Shown: one piece after another, positions 10,357 through 24,692 of the stretch
Position numbering within the stretch: the first letter of the stretch is position 1
Layout: each line of letters opens with the position of its first letter
Origin: Ustilago trichophora
Taxonomy: Eukaryota; Basidiomycota; Ustilaginomycetes; Ustilaginales; Ustilaginaceae
DNA: 64,000 nucleotides
Assembly: GCA_900323505.1 (NCBI GenBank)
Contig: OOIN01000002.1
Span: forward strand, 930,001-994,000
Reading direction: 5' to 3'
The notes under the pieces: model-generated
Databases searched by the model: none
Told to the model about the DNA's origin: nothing
The model's input: the letters and a program-made list of their open reading frames with translations, nothing else
Translations under genes and position numbers: made by a program

Positions 10357-12594
10357 TCATCGATTTGAGGCATGTTCATGTTGGCTATCGCCCAAGGCCA
10401 CCCAGCTGGTACCCAGTGGCGAGTCTGTCTTGTCCTCGTTCTCAGAGGCATATGCGGAATGCTGCTGAACGGCAGGTGAGTACGTCGCCCGACTACTGGC
10501 TCCGCTGCTGCTAGGAGGTCCCATCCAAGGCTCGCCTCGACTGGCCCTGCCTTCATTCGACCCATCTGTCAGGCCTGCATTGGATGCCGAGAGATCTGGC
10601 ATAGGTCGAGAGGAGCCAAAGTATGGACTGTGGGTGTGCTGCGATGTACCGCTTTCTTCTTCGCCGTATGCATCAGCGTCAGCATCATTATCGCCATAGG
10701 CGGAAGAAGGGACGCTGCTGGGGATACCTGAGCCTGCGCCGGAGGATCTCTCGCTCTCGGGGAGACTCTGTACGTCCGAGTCACGGATCTCGTAGCCCAA
10801 GGGACTGTGTCGCTTGACGAGCGAAGCTCGGGAGTGGGCAGCTGAGGCCGGGCCGGGTCCAGGTCCTGCGACGGGTCGCCTGTTGCCTGTCTGCTGCGAT
10901 CTCGCCTGTGCACTACTTCTGCCATCTGAAGACTTGCCCCAATTCCATGGCAGGAAAGCATGCTCAGCCCGACCGACAAGCCCTGCCCTGCGCAAGGAGA
11001 GTTGCCTCCTAAGTGTCAACGCAAAGTCGACGAGGCTGGTGGGTACGATAGTGAGTAGGACTTGGCTAAGAGTCAGCCAGTAGGCCGAGATGGTGTGCGT
11101 ACCAACCGTGTAGCTGGGACGCAGTCGTCGCTTGGTGCTGAGCAAGAGATCGGAAACCTTGTTCAGCACGGGTGCCGAAGTGGGCGACCTGTGATGCCAC
11201 AATGAGCCGAGAGATGAGGATGGCGACCTGCCAAAGCTGGGACGTGTCGGTGACTGTTGAGAAGCGCTGCCGAAAGAAGCGCTTGCAGAAGCATCTGTGG
11301 CGCTCGCATTTGCCGCATTGGCAGGTTCTCCCCAGACGGAGCCTGAGTTGACTTCGACCATAGTGACGCGAACATCTCTCTGCTTGAGAGTGGAGCGCGA
11401 GCTAGAGGCTCTTCGCCCAGTCGAGCTACTGAGAGCAGCTGGCAACTTGCTGTTGCTGGCCGTTTTGGAATGGAAGGACTCTTCCTCGCATTCGCGTCGG
11501 AGCGACTGGACGCCAGCAGCGACACTTTGGGCGATGACAGAGTACATGGCCTGACGCGGTAAAGCGGTGCGGGAAGCAGGGCTAGAGACGAGCGTCACAA
11601 CTGTAGCAGGGTCCATTTCGGCCGTATCCTCGTTGCGGTTGGGCAATGCTCTCAGCATGGGAATGAGCGCTCCGAGTACGCAAAGGCTGGCTACGACGTG
11701 GCGGTCGAGCAGCTCGGAAGAGGGCGAGGGCGCGAGCTTGGAGATGGGCACACCGAGCGACGAGGCCGAAGTAGAAGCGGACAGGCTGCGCGAGAGGGCA
11801 GGGTCGTCTTCGGGAGCAACAAAGCTGAGCGCATTGACGACGCCAGCAATACTGATGTTTTCTCCTGGTCGAGCGTAGGGGTCGCCGGCACTGGTGAGGG
11901 GGTAGCGCAGGCTGAGCGCTGCAGAGAGCGCCCTGACGAATGGCTGCAGGGATCCAGATGGATCATCGACATCAAAGATGAGCGCCTTGACGTAGCCACG
12001 CGAGCTGGGTGGGATGAGATTCTCAAAATGCGCCAGAGCAGCCGAAGAAGAGACTGAGGCAAGGACGACAAAGCCTTGGCCGGAGAAGTGCAGGGCAAGG
12101 GATCGACCGAGTGGCGTGTCTGCTCCGAGGACAATGACTGTTTCCCTGCGGACTCCATTCTTGAGGCGGACTTGACGGGTGCGTCCTCGGCCTACCACCT
12201 GCTTCCTACCAAGATAAGGCAAGGCAATGTATCCGGACTGATATGCATAGCTGGTTCCTAGACCAACCACAAGAAGGCCGCCAGCCAAGCTAAGGGAGGT
12301 GCGATTGCGTGAAGCCCATTGTTGCATGAGCTGCAAGTTGGAAGGTGGCGGCGGGGGCGGTGGCAGCACTGGCGGAGCAGGAGTGGATGAAACGAGCTCG
12401 GTGACTTTGCCGGTGAAGCTGTCGAGGGATGGGAGCGAAGGAAGATCGGGAATGGGAGGACCATACTTGTTGAGCTGCTCATACAGAATCTGGTAGTATT
12501 CGGCAACCGAGACCGAAACCTTGTGAGGAAGCTCTTGCAAGTTGCGAGGGAGGTTGTCCTCAATGAAGTTTTCGAGATCCGTGAGCGACGGCAT
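10357..12594 (-). CDS. DUF1776 family protein (Rossmann-like, yeast Pbr1/YNL181W-type)
   Basis: The product is 745 aa, a single exon, with the ATG at 12594. The N-terminus (DLENFIEDNLPRNLQ) is followed by a Pro-rich linker and a hydrophobic segment near residues 97-115 (SLAGGLLVVGLGTSYAYQSG). A short-chain-dehydrogenase-like Rossmann unit begins at TVIVLGADTPLGRSLALHF, with the Gly-rich turn, and continues to about residue 500. This order matches the fungal DUF1776 family, which includes the yeast putative oxidoreductase Pbr1. The last ~200 residues are Ser-rich and low-complexity. I do not see a clear Tyr-x3-Lys catalytic pair, so enzymatic activity is uncertain. The start codon is abutted by a CAT/ATC microsatellite in the leader. 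Confidence 0.75.
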   Translation of the reverse strand: MPSLTDLENFIEDNLPRNLQELPHKVSVSVAEYYQILYEQLNKYGPPIPDLPSLPSLDSFTGKVTELVSSTPAPPVLPPPPPPPSNLQLMQQWASRNRTSLSLAGGLLVVGLGTSYAYQSGYIALPYLGRKQVVGRGRTRQVRLKNGVRRETVIVLGADTPLGRSLALHFSGQGFVVLASVSSSAALAHFENLIPPSSRGYVKALIFDVDDPSGSLQPFVRALSAALSLRYPLTSAGDPYARPGENISIAGVVNALSFVAPEDDPALSRSLSASTSASSLGVPISKLAPSPSSELLDRHVVASLCVLGALIPMLRALPNRNEDTAEMDPATVVTLVSSPASRTALPRQAMYSVIAQSVAAGVQSLRRECEEESFHSKTASNSKLPAALSSSTGRRASSSRSTLKQRDVRVTMVEVNSGSVWGEPANAANASATDASASASFGSASQQSPTRPSFGRSPSSSLGSLWHHRSPTSAPVLNKVSDLLLSTKRRLRPSYTVGTHTISAYWLTLSQVLLTIVPTSLVDFALTLRRQLSLRRAGLVGRAEHAFLPWNWGKSSDGRSSAQARSQQTGNRRPVAGPGPGPASAAHSRASLVKRHSPLGYEIRDSDVQSLPESERSSGAGSGIPSSVPSSAYGDNDADADAYGEEESGTSQHTHSPYFGSSRPMPDLSASNAGLTDGSNEGRASRGEPWMGPPSSSGASSRATYSPAVQQHSAYASENEDKTDSPLGTSWVALGDSQHEHASNR

Positions 12595-12617
12595 GATGAT
12601 GATGATGATGATGATGC
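12594..12617. repeat. (GAT/ATC)n microsatellite abutting the DUF1776 start codon
   Basis: About eight GAT units on the plus strand. On the mRNA strand they read as ATC/CAT repeats running directly into the ATG of the minus-strand gene. Length changes would alter only the 5' leader, because no in-frame ATG lies inside the repeat. Confidence 0.85.
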
Positions 12618-13812
12618 TGGTCTATGGCATCCGCCTATTGTTCTGCCAGACTGCGGATGATGGTTGCTGAAGAGCGCCAAACAGGAATGGGAACGTCAGG
12701 TGAAGCGAGTCTGCGCTGAATGCCGATACGTAGTGCGGAGGAAATGAGGACAGATGCCCGAGGTGTAGTTGAAGAGGAGGAGAAGGTGATGGTGGAACGA
12801 TGGTGAACGTAAAAAGGAGAGGTTCTTGCAGTGTTACTTGAGTGGAGGAGGGTTGAACAGACGCGCGCGCAAGTCACTGTGCATTGGCCTATCACTCAGA
12901 CACAGAGCATCGTTTGAGCCGCTGCCATTCACACCGAGACGCGCAATCAGAAAGAGGCAAAGTGAGGCCCACAGAGATAAAGTGTCCCACCAAGAGTCAA
13001 AAAAGTGACAAAATTAAGGGTCCTTGCAGCAACAGCACGCAACTCAGCCGCGTTTAGAGATCTTGAGGCCAAAACGGAGAAAGGGGGCCAAATATGAGGG
13101 AAAGAAAAGCACTTTGGCTGCGGTCTGATACCTTGAAAGGCCGTGTAAGTTGTGGCTAAAATGCGCAGATACACCATCCAAAAACAGACAGCTCCAGTGC
13201 CGTTTTGGATCTACTGTACAGTACAGACCTCCCAATGTGACGGTCTGCTGTCGGCGCTCTCCGAATTCTTGGCTCGCGCGCGCACTATCTCTCTATCTCT
13301 CTCCCTCTCCCTCTGATTTATCGAGCTGAGAGCTGAGATACAACTTTTTAATGGCATCGATCCGCAAAGCCGTCTTCATGCGCACAGGGTCAATTCAGCA
13401 TCCCGCTTAAAAAGAGGAGCGCATCACAGCACAGCGTGATCAAGATCCGTGAAGCCGCTCACGGCCACGGCCACACAGCTCACTTTCACTCACACAGGAC
13501 AGCACGCGACAAGCACAATACAGTAACAAGACCAAAAGACGATGCAAATGTAATCTATTTAGAGCGAAAATGAAATGGTATGACAACAATGACTGTTTGG
13601 AGTTTCAGGCCATTGAGACGAGACAAGACAACATTACAAGAGACAGTGAACAATGACCTAAACCTATGAGCGCAGAGCGCATCTCTGCCATGAGCGACAG
13701 CTTTTTGTTTGTTTGAAAGTGACAAAATGTCGAAACCGCGTCAGGAAGGTGGGATATAGCTTGCCTATACTCTCAAAAGGAGCACCAAAAAACAAGCAAA
13801 CGACCTAGCATT
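12595..13812. other. Intergenic: DBP2 3' side and DUF1776 promoter
   Basis: 1,218 bases with no supportable gene. Contents include the ATC repeat at its left edge, an alternating CG run (12861-12868), a TACTGTACAGTACA palindrome (13212-13225), a GCGCGCGC run (about 13275) followed by CT-rich sequence, and AT-leaning 3' UTR-like sequence next to the DBP2 stop. Confidence 0.55.
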
Positions 13813-18347
<4,535 letters not shown>

Positions 18348-19655
18348 ATGTCGCTTCTCCGACAGACAGCAGCAAGCCACCTCGGTCGCCCTTTGGCTGG
18401 CCTCGTCGGCACTTCGGCTCGTCAGTGCGCTCAGCCTGTCGTGCCATCGCGCCCTGCTCCGGCTTCTCGACGTGGACGAGCCACTGCTGTCGACCCTAAC
18501 GATCCCGCCGCAACCGGCGTTGCTTCCTCCTCTTCGATCCCTGCCGCTCCTTCTGTCTCTGCCGCTGCACCTCTCCCTGCCAATGAGGGCGCCATCCGAC
18601 ACAACTGGTCTCGCAACGAGGTCCAGCAGATCTACGACTCTCCCCTTCTCGAACTCGTCTTCCGTTCCGCCAACGTCCACCGCATGCACCACCCCGTCAA
18701 TCGCGTCCAGCTTTGCACCCTCATGAACATCAAGGAAGGTGGCTGTTCCGAAGACTGCGGCTACTGCTCCCAGTCCAGCAAGTACGAGACCCCTTCCAAC
18801 GCTTCCAAGCTTGAAGACCTCGAGACCGTCCTCGCCGAGGCACGCAAGGCCAAGGCCAACGGCAGTACCCGCTTCTGCATGGGTGCTGCCTGGCGAGAGG
18901 TCGGCGGTCGCAAGCGTGGCTTCAACCGCATCCTCGACATGGTTCGCGAAATCCGCGGTATGGGCATGGAGGTCTGCACCACCCTCGGTATGTTGACCAC
19001 CGAACAGGCCAAGGCGCTCAAGGAGGCCGGTCTGACTGCATACAACCACAACCTCGACACTTCGCGTGAATACTACGGCAAAGTCGTAACCACTCGCAGC
19101 TATGACGACCGTATCGGAACCATTGCCAACGTTCGTGAGGCCGGTATCTCGGTCTGCTCCGGTGGCATTCTCGGTCTCGGAGAGGAGCACGAGGATCGCG
19201 TCGGCCTCATCTGGGAGATGAGCACTTTGCCTGAACACCCCGAGAGCTTCCCCGTCAACGCCTTGGTCGCTATCCCCGGTACCCCAATGGAGCAGAACAA
19301 ACCCATCACCTTCCAAGAGATGCTTCGCACCGTCGCTACCGCTCGTATCGTTTTGCCCGGATCCATCATCCGTCTCGCTGCTGGTCGTCACCTCTTCACC
19401 GAATCCGAGCAGGCCATGGCCTTCCTCGCCGGTGCCAACGCCATCTTTACCGGTGAGCGCATGTTGACTACTCCCACCTCGTCCTGGGATGACGACAAGG
19501 CCATGCTCGGCCGATGGGGTCTCCGAGGAATGGAGAGCTTCGAGGACAAGACCATGTCCCCACACCAGTCGGCCACCTCCTCGGCGGCTGAAACCATCTC
19601 GGTCGAGGATCGCCGTGCCAAGGCTAAAGCTAGCGAGGCTTTCCAGGCTGCCTAA
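18348..19655 (+). CDS. BIO2: Biotin synthase (radical SAM, mitochondrial)
   Basis: The product is 435 aa, a single exon, with the ATG at 18348. It inserts sulfur into dethiobiotin, the last step of biotin synthesis. The N-terminal ~80 residues are Arg/Ser/Ala-rich with few acids, as in a mitochondrial targeting peptide. The catalytic domain begins at NWSRNEVQQIYDSPL. The radical-SAM cluster is complete: Cys133, Cys137 and Cys140 in GGCSEDCGYCSQSS. Further blocks include YNHNLDTSREYY, GGILGLGE and LVAIPGTPM. GANAIFTGE near the C-terminus carries family-typical residues. The length fits fungal Bio2 plus presequence. An AATAAA lies 25 bases after the stop (19681-19686). Biotin prototrophy of the organism is an inference, since the other biotin genes are not in view. 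Confidence 0.97.
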   Translation: MSLLRQTAASHLGRPLAGLVGTSARQCAQPVVPSRPAPASRRGRATAVDPNDPAATGVASSSSIPAAPSVSAAAPLPANEGAIRHNWSRNEVQQIYDSPLLELVFRSANVHRMHHPVNRVQLCTLMNIKEGGCSEDCGYCSQSSKYETPSNASKLEDLETVLAEARKAKANGSTRFCMGAAWREVGGRKRGFNRILDMVREIRGMGMEVCTTLGMLTTEQAKALKEAGLTAYNHNLDTSREYYGKVVTTRSYDDRIGTIANVREAGISVCSGGILGLGEEHEDRVGLIWEMSTLPEHPESFPVNALVAIPGTPMEQNKPITFQEMLRTVATARIVLPGSIIRLAAGRHLFTESEQAMAFLAGANAIFTGERMLTTPTSSWDDDKAMLGRWGLRGMESFEDKTMSPHQSATSSAAETISVEDRRAKAKASEAFQAA

Positions 19656-20099
19656 GCTATCCGAACAGTTTGTAGACAAAAATAAACATCTGCTCGAAGC
19701 GGCCATGCCATACATCATAATTCCTAATCATCGTGTAAATCTAGTTTGGAGAGAACAGAGCCTGCTTGAGATGAGGCTCATTCGACTGAAGTATGCCCAG
19801 ATCTTCCGCTACACACACGCTTCATCCAACACCAACACAGACAAGAGTGCTGCACATCAAAGGCTCCGTGTTTCGCTGAGTGTGCATCTTCTACAAAAGA
19901 CAAGTCAGATTAGAGGTATACAAAGGTCGGCTAGTAAGCCGCCATTCAGAGTCAAAGTTTCCCGTTTCGGATCCAAGAGAGTCAGATAATGCAAGAGAGG
20001 CAGAGAGAACGAGAATGGAAAGAAGAAGCGTGACGTAGAATGAGAGATCCCAAGATATTGAAATGAAGCGATGAAAGATAGCTAGCTGCCTTCGACATG
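19656..20099. other. Convergent 3' intergenic spacer
   Basis: 444 bases between the BIO2 and transcription-factor stops. Contains AATAAA at 19681-19686, a candidate BIO2 poly(A) signal. No gene was recognised. Confidence 0.55.
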
Positions 20100-23000
20100 C
20101 TAGACGGGTGCCGAAGCGGGATGGGCGGATTGGAGCAAGTCCTGGATGACTCCAATTTCGCGATCCATCGTATCCCAAGCGTAGCCAAGCTGCGAGAGGC
20201 CTTCGACGAGCGATTCCACCTCGCTCTTCTTGGAGCTGTGCGTGTAGGGACCGAGGTTGAGATGATGCATGCTCTCGAGCTGGCGCAGCACCTCGATCTG
20301 TGCGCTTGCCGCCGGGTTGTGCGCTGCTTCCGCGTTCTGAGCGCTGTGCAGGCTGTCGCGTTGGGCTTCCTGAGTGACAAATTGCTCAACAAACTGCTGC
20401 TGCTGCAGCGTCTGCGGGTCGATGAAGTTGGCGGTCTCCGATGGAGAAGCAACCGCGTTGTGCTCGCCATCGGCCGACGCGGAACGTGCGCCCATGCGGC
20501 TGGCAACCTGTTCGTCCGAGACGCTGGGAATTTTGGCCAGGAACTGAGCGACGGGGAAGATCTGCTTGAGGACCGGACCGCCCGTCTGCAAGATGCCGAG
20601 GGGGAGCAGGATGCCGACGAGACGCGCAGTCTTCCGGCATGAGACGATGGCTCGCTGCATGCTCTTGTCAAAGAGAGTCTTGAGCGAGGCTGCCACGAGC
20701 TGATCTTCCTCCGAGATGGCGCTCTGGCCGCCCAGAGAGTGGCTGAGCGTCGCCATGAAGGCGGCGTTGGCGCGGTGGCGCTCTCCAAGGGCGCGGAACA
20801 AAGCAAGGTAGAGGAGCGAACCACACAGCTTGGTGCTTGCAATCCAGCCCAAGGGGCGGAAAGGCTGAAGGCTGTTCATGTTTGACCAAGCCTTGGAGGC
20901 GCATCGGTCGAAGAAGAGCATGAGCGAGTCGAGGCTGTTCCAAACTGCACCGCAGGCGCGTTCGAGCTTTCGCAGCTCGGCCAGCGAGGGCCTGGCTGCA
21001 AAGCGGGACGATCGTGGGACGGGCGCCATCGACGCACCCGAGGGTCGCTGCCAGGGAGGGATGGACGGCTTGAGACCCTCGGCAGAGTCGATGTGAGTGG
21101 CCAAGAAGCGAGAAAGAGCGCCAATTTGAACCATGGTCATGATAACAAAGGTAAGACCCATCTCACCCGAGAGCACCACCTCGCCCGGTCGTGGCGTGTC
21201 GACAGAGATGGTCTCCTTTCGGAACGAGGCTTGACCGACCACCTCGATGGCACGGTCCTCCTTGAAGAAGGCCTTGCGTCGATTGAGTCCCGAGGCGATC
21301 GAGTCACGGCACCAGGTGGTGAGGAAGATGCGGTGCGACTGCATGGTGCTGAGCATGTGCTCGACAGCGTGTCGGTTGGTCTCGTCGACTACGAGCTTGG
21401 TCGACATGCCCAGCTTCTCGGCGTGGTCGCACGCAGTATCGGAGAAGAAGTGTGCCTGGACACCATCGACGCTGTCGAGCAGAGGGGCAAGCAGGCTGAG
21501 TACCTGGATGCTCTCGACGCTTGGCTTCTTGAGCAGATCGTGCTTGTGCACCAGAGAGAGCGCATGATTGAGGAGGGCATGGCAGAAGGCCTTTCGGGCC
21601 TTGCCCCGGCGCAGATTGTGCTCAATGTCACCGGGACGGTACGATCGAATGAGACCTTCGCTGTGAGAGGTGATCCAGGCGCGTGGGCTGAGTCGGTTGG
21701 CTTCGGAGCCGGTGTCGTTGGAAGTGGCAGGGCTGTCGCCAGATCCTTCACCCTTGCCTCCCTTGGCACCCTTGGCAGCCAGCTTGGCGCGCTTGGTCTG
21801 GATGTAGGTATCAGTACACTTGATGCGCTTGTCCTCACATCGGCTGCAGCCCATCCCATCAGGCCTCTCGGTCACATCGCATCTGACACGGCGCAGACGA
21901 CAAGTGTCGCAGGCAACACCCTGTTTGCGCTTGGGTCGTCTGAGGCTAGGCTTGCTACCGTCTGCGTCTCGCTCCAAGACCTGGACGAAACCATTGTCGT
22001 CGACCTCCTGGAGGCGGACATCGATGGTGTCAAGCTCCTTGAAGTCGGGACCGAAGGCGATGGGTGCATCAGTGTAGTGGGCTGCCCATGCGTGAATCAC
22101 CGCGAGCAAAGTCTCGGTGCTGCCTGGAGTGCCGATCTTGCTCTCCCTGGTGTCGGGCCACGTGATGGAGGTGAGGCCCTGGACGGCAGGGATGACTGAT
22201 GGGAGACCCTCGGCGGCGGATCCACCATTGGACATGATGGACATTTTCCGCGGGTCACCATTAGCGGCGTTAAAGGTCTTGCTGAAATGAGGAAAGTCAA
22301 TAACGGGCGCCTGCATGTGGCAGACAGCGAAGAAGCAGTTTAGGAGCTGAAGCGACAGGGATCCGGCCATGACGCGATCGGTGATGCGGACCTCGGCGCC
22401 TCTCAGCTCGGTGAGGGCACGGATCAGGATGGTGGAGGCGTTGATGCGCTCCACGGTAGGCCTGGTCATGGATGTGTCTGCCATGGAGGCGCCATGAAGC
22501 ATGCGGGCCTGCTCGATACGTTTGCCTGAGCGACTAGGACGTGGGTATCGGCGCGAGGGAGGAGCGTGTGTCTTGGTGCAGACAAAGCCCTTGTCCTCGC
22601 ATCGAGTGCAACGGATGTGGTGGACGGCGGTGCCGGTGCTAGTGCTCCTCTGCATCTCGAGCATGGCAGTCTCGGCAGTGTCTGGTGATGAGCTTCGAGC
22701 GGCCTCGGCACGGCGGTCGTCGAGATCACATCGGAGGTGCTTGGTACGACACTGATCGCACGTCACGCCCTGACGACGAGCCGACTTCTTCTTGTCGCTC
22801 AAGTGACCACTGAGAGAATCGGGCGAGCCGACCGAAGAGTTGCCAATGTCCGTCGAGTCGGAAGCGGGGACGGGAAGGGAAGATGCATGTATGGCCGAGG
22901 CAAAGGCATGGAGAACATCCGAGTCGGTGTGTGACTGCATGGAGGGCATGAAGGGAGGGATCAAGGCGGGATCGACTTGGCCACGACCCATGGTGGATTC

Positions 23001-23564
23001 GTCCAGGTAGTGAGCATAGTAGTTCTGGGTGTCTTGGGGGGCCTCAGAAAGCCCGGGAAGACAGGAGAAGTTGAAGGAATGGTTGGCAAAGCTGTCGGAT
23101 GATGACGAGGAAGGGGCCTGGCTGTGAGGAAGGTCGGTGCCTGGGAGTCCGTGGCTGACCATAGAAGCCTGGGGCTGCATGGGGCTGGAATTTGAGTTCC
23201 AAATACTGCCATGAGCTTGTGAGCCTCCGTGTTGCTGTTGGTATGGTGAGGCGAAGTCTTGTTGCTGATTCGAAAAGTGTGAAGAGCCGCTGCTGTGGGA
23301 CTGGTAGTCACCGTTCAAGTAGGGAAGGGAGGAGGTGTCGCCAAGGACGCTGGAGGCGGCATTGCGCGGGTTGTAGGCGGCATTGGACATCATGTGTTGG
23401 CTTGCGTCGTCCATGGTCATGGGTGTTGGGAAGCCAGAAGCATAGAGCTGTTGTGCTTGCAGCAATTGGGCGGAGAGAGACGAAGCGGGCAGCGAATGTC
23501 TGCGCGTGTCGTCGAAATCTCGTCGACTGTCTTGATGTCGACTGAAGGACATACTCGACAGCAT
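20100..23564 (-). CDS. Zn2Cys6 transcription factor with two zinc clusters
   Basis: The product is 1,154 aa, a single exon, starting at 23564 (ATG 12 bases further in is an alternative). The N-terminal ~255 residues are Gln/Ser-rich. Zinc cluster 1 uses Cys269, 272, 279, 319, 322 and 329; its central loop is 39 residues instead of the usual 5-12 or so. Residues ~370-505 read like the start of the fungal middle homology region (FFAVCHMQAPVIDFPHF, LLAVIHAWAAHY). A second, canonical cluster follows (Cys552, 555, 562, 573, 576, 583; C-x2-C-x6-C-x10-C-x2-C-x6-C). The homology region then seems to resume (ALLNHALSLVHKHDLLK, ACDHAEKLGM, WCRDSIASG). It is a nuclear sequence-specific regulator by family; targets are unknown. 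An 8.3-kb non-coding region lies upstream. Confidence 0.9.
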   Translation of the reverse strand: MLSSMSFSRHQDSRRDFDDTRRHSLPASSLSAQLLQAQQLYASGFPTPMTMDDASQHMMSNAAYNPRNAASSVLGDTSSLPYLNGDYQSHSSGSSHFSNQQQDFASPYQQQHGGSQAHGSIWNSNSSPMQPQASMVSHGLPGTDLPHSQAPSSSSSDSFANHSFNFSCLPGLSEAPQDTQNYYAHYLDESTMGRGQVDPALIPPFMPSMQSHTDSDVLHAFASAIHASSLPVPASDSTDIGNSSVGSPDSLSGHLSDKKKSARRQGVTCDQCRTKHLRCDLDDRRAEAARSSSPDTAETAMLEMQRSTSTGTAVHHIRCTRCEDKGFVCTKTHAPPSRRYPRPSRSGKRIEQARMLHGASMADTSMTRPTVERINASTILIRALTELRGAEVRITDRVMAGSLSLQLLNCFFAVCHMQAPVIDFPHFSKTFNAANGDPRKMSIMSNGGSAAEGLPSVIPAVQGLTSITWPDTRESKIGTPGSTETLLAVIHAWAAHYTDAPIAFGPDFKELDTIDVRLQEVDDNGFVQVLERDADGSKPSLRRPKRKQGVACDTCRLRRVRCDVTERPDGMGCSRCEDKRIKCTDTYIQTKRAKLAAKGAKGGKGEGSGDSPATSNDTGSEANRLSPRAWITSHSEGLIRSYRPGDIEHNLRRGKARKAFCHALLNHALSLVHKHDLLKKPSVESIQVLSLLAPLLDSVDGVQAHFFSDTACDHAEKLGMSTKLVVDETNRHAVEHMLSTMQSHRIFLTTWCRDSIASGLNRRKAFFKEDRAIEVVGQASFRKETISVDTPRPGEVVLSGEMGLTFVIMTMVQIGALSRFLATHIDSAEGLKPSIPPWQRPSGASMAPVPRSSRFAARPSLAELRKLERACGAVWNSLDSLMLFFDRCASKAWSNMNSLQPFRPLGWIASTKLCGSLLYLALFRALGERHRANAAFMATLSHSLGGQSAISEEDQLVAASLKTLFDKSMQRAIVSCRKTARLVGILLPLGILQTGGPVLKQIFPVAQFLAKIPSVSDEQVASRMGARSASADGEHNAVASPSETANFIDPQTLQQQQFVEQFVTQEAQRDSLHSAQNAEAAHNPAASAQIEVLRQLESMHHLNLGPYTHSSKKSEVESLVEGLSQLGYAWDTMDREIGVIQDLLQSAHPASAPV

Positions 23565-24427
23565 AGGTAGATTTATGTGGAGGGGAGCTTGAATGAGCCT
23601 AGACAGCGAGTGGAAGGGTTGATGCAGCAGAAGAAGACTGTGTTGAACTTGGGTCAGTCGAGTGATGGGAAGGTCCAGGTGCTTGATGCTATTCTTGGTG
23701 TGGTGTGGGAGGTATCTTGAAGGAGCGGAGATCGTTGAGAGGGAAGGTTGGAGAGCGGATGCGGATGATGGAGGTAGGGGGGGAGGGTGGATCTTATACT
23801 TGGTCTGGAATGGACGATGGGTTCCGCTGTAGGAAGGAGGGGCGAGTCGGCGGGAGAGTTGCGGAAAGCTTATTCGAAGAATGAACGTCTCTGTCAGAAA
23901 GGAAGCTTGACAGATAGGGAAGAGAAGCTTGATCCAAGCGTGGGAAAGGCAGCTGGGACGTTTGAGGAGCGTATCGGAGTTGGGCTAGGATGCGTTGTGC
24001 TAGATTTGGATACAGGGATGGATTGCACGATGAGAACGAGATGTGCTATTGTTGATCAGTGGGGGAATGGTGCAGATCCGATCGAGACAAAGTATACATG
24101 GGTGAGATCCGGTTTGACAGGAAACGTTGCTACAGCGAAAAGATGCAGTGGCGGTAACCCAGGAGACAAGATGGAGGGGTGAGAAAGCTGGAAGATGACG
24201 ATGCCGACTAGCGAAGGGCTGGACCGAACGCCCACAACGCAGGGACGGTCTCGGATGCGGAAGAATAGGAATAGGTAGGGTGAAGCGTGAGACGATAGCT
24301 GCAGAATGCTAGGCCGCTTGGCAGTTAATGCAGGCGGAATTGGAGCTTGGAGATAGGCAGCCTGGATAAAGGTGCCAAGGATAGGGTAATGTTTCAGTCG
24401 GACGGTGAGGTGCCGAGATTGTTTGTG

Positions 24428-24692
24428 AGGAGCAGAAGGAGCAGGAGGAGCAGGAGGAGCAGGAGAGGGCTATGGTGCAAAGTTGGCGTAGGAATCAGAG
24501 ACAGGTATGCAGGAGGGATTAGACGGAACGAGAAACAAGCTGTTGACAGGCGACAGCGCCAATGGCTGCGAACGATGACGGCTGACAAGGGAAACGAGGG
24601 CAGGGTCGATGAGTGCCCAAAGGGTGAGGACGAGGAGGATGAGGACGAGGAGGACGAGGAGGATGAGGACGAGGAGGACGAGGAGGATGAGG
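24428..24692. repeat. GAG-rich low-complexity repeats, including a 24-bp minisatellite
   Basis: A GAGCAGGAG-type repeat (24428-24469) and, further right, a 24-bp unit (24632-24655, repeated at 24656-24679 and partly at 24680-24692). Both are purine-rich on the plus strand. They give long polar or Ser-rich frames, but these look like repeat artefacts rather than proteins. Confidence 0.75.

Noticed and set aside
21093..22199. 368-codon frame antisense to the zinc-cluster factor
   Set aside because: Lies wholly inside the sense gene and has no domain; shadow frame.
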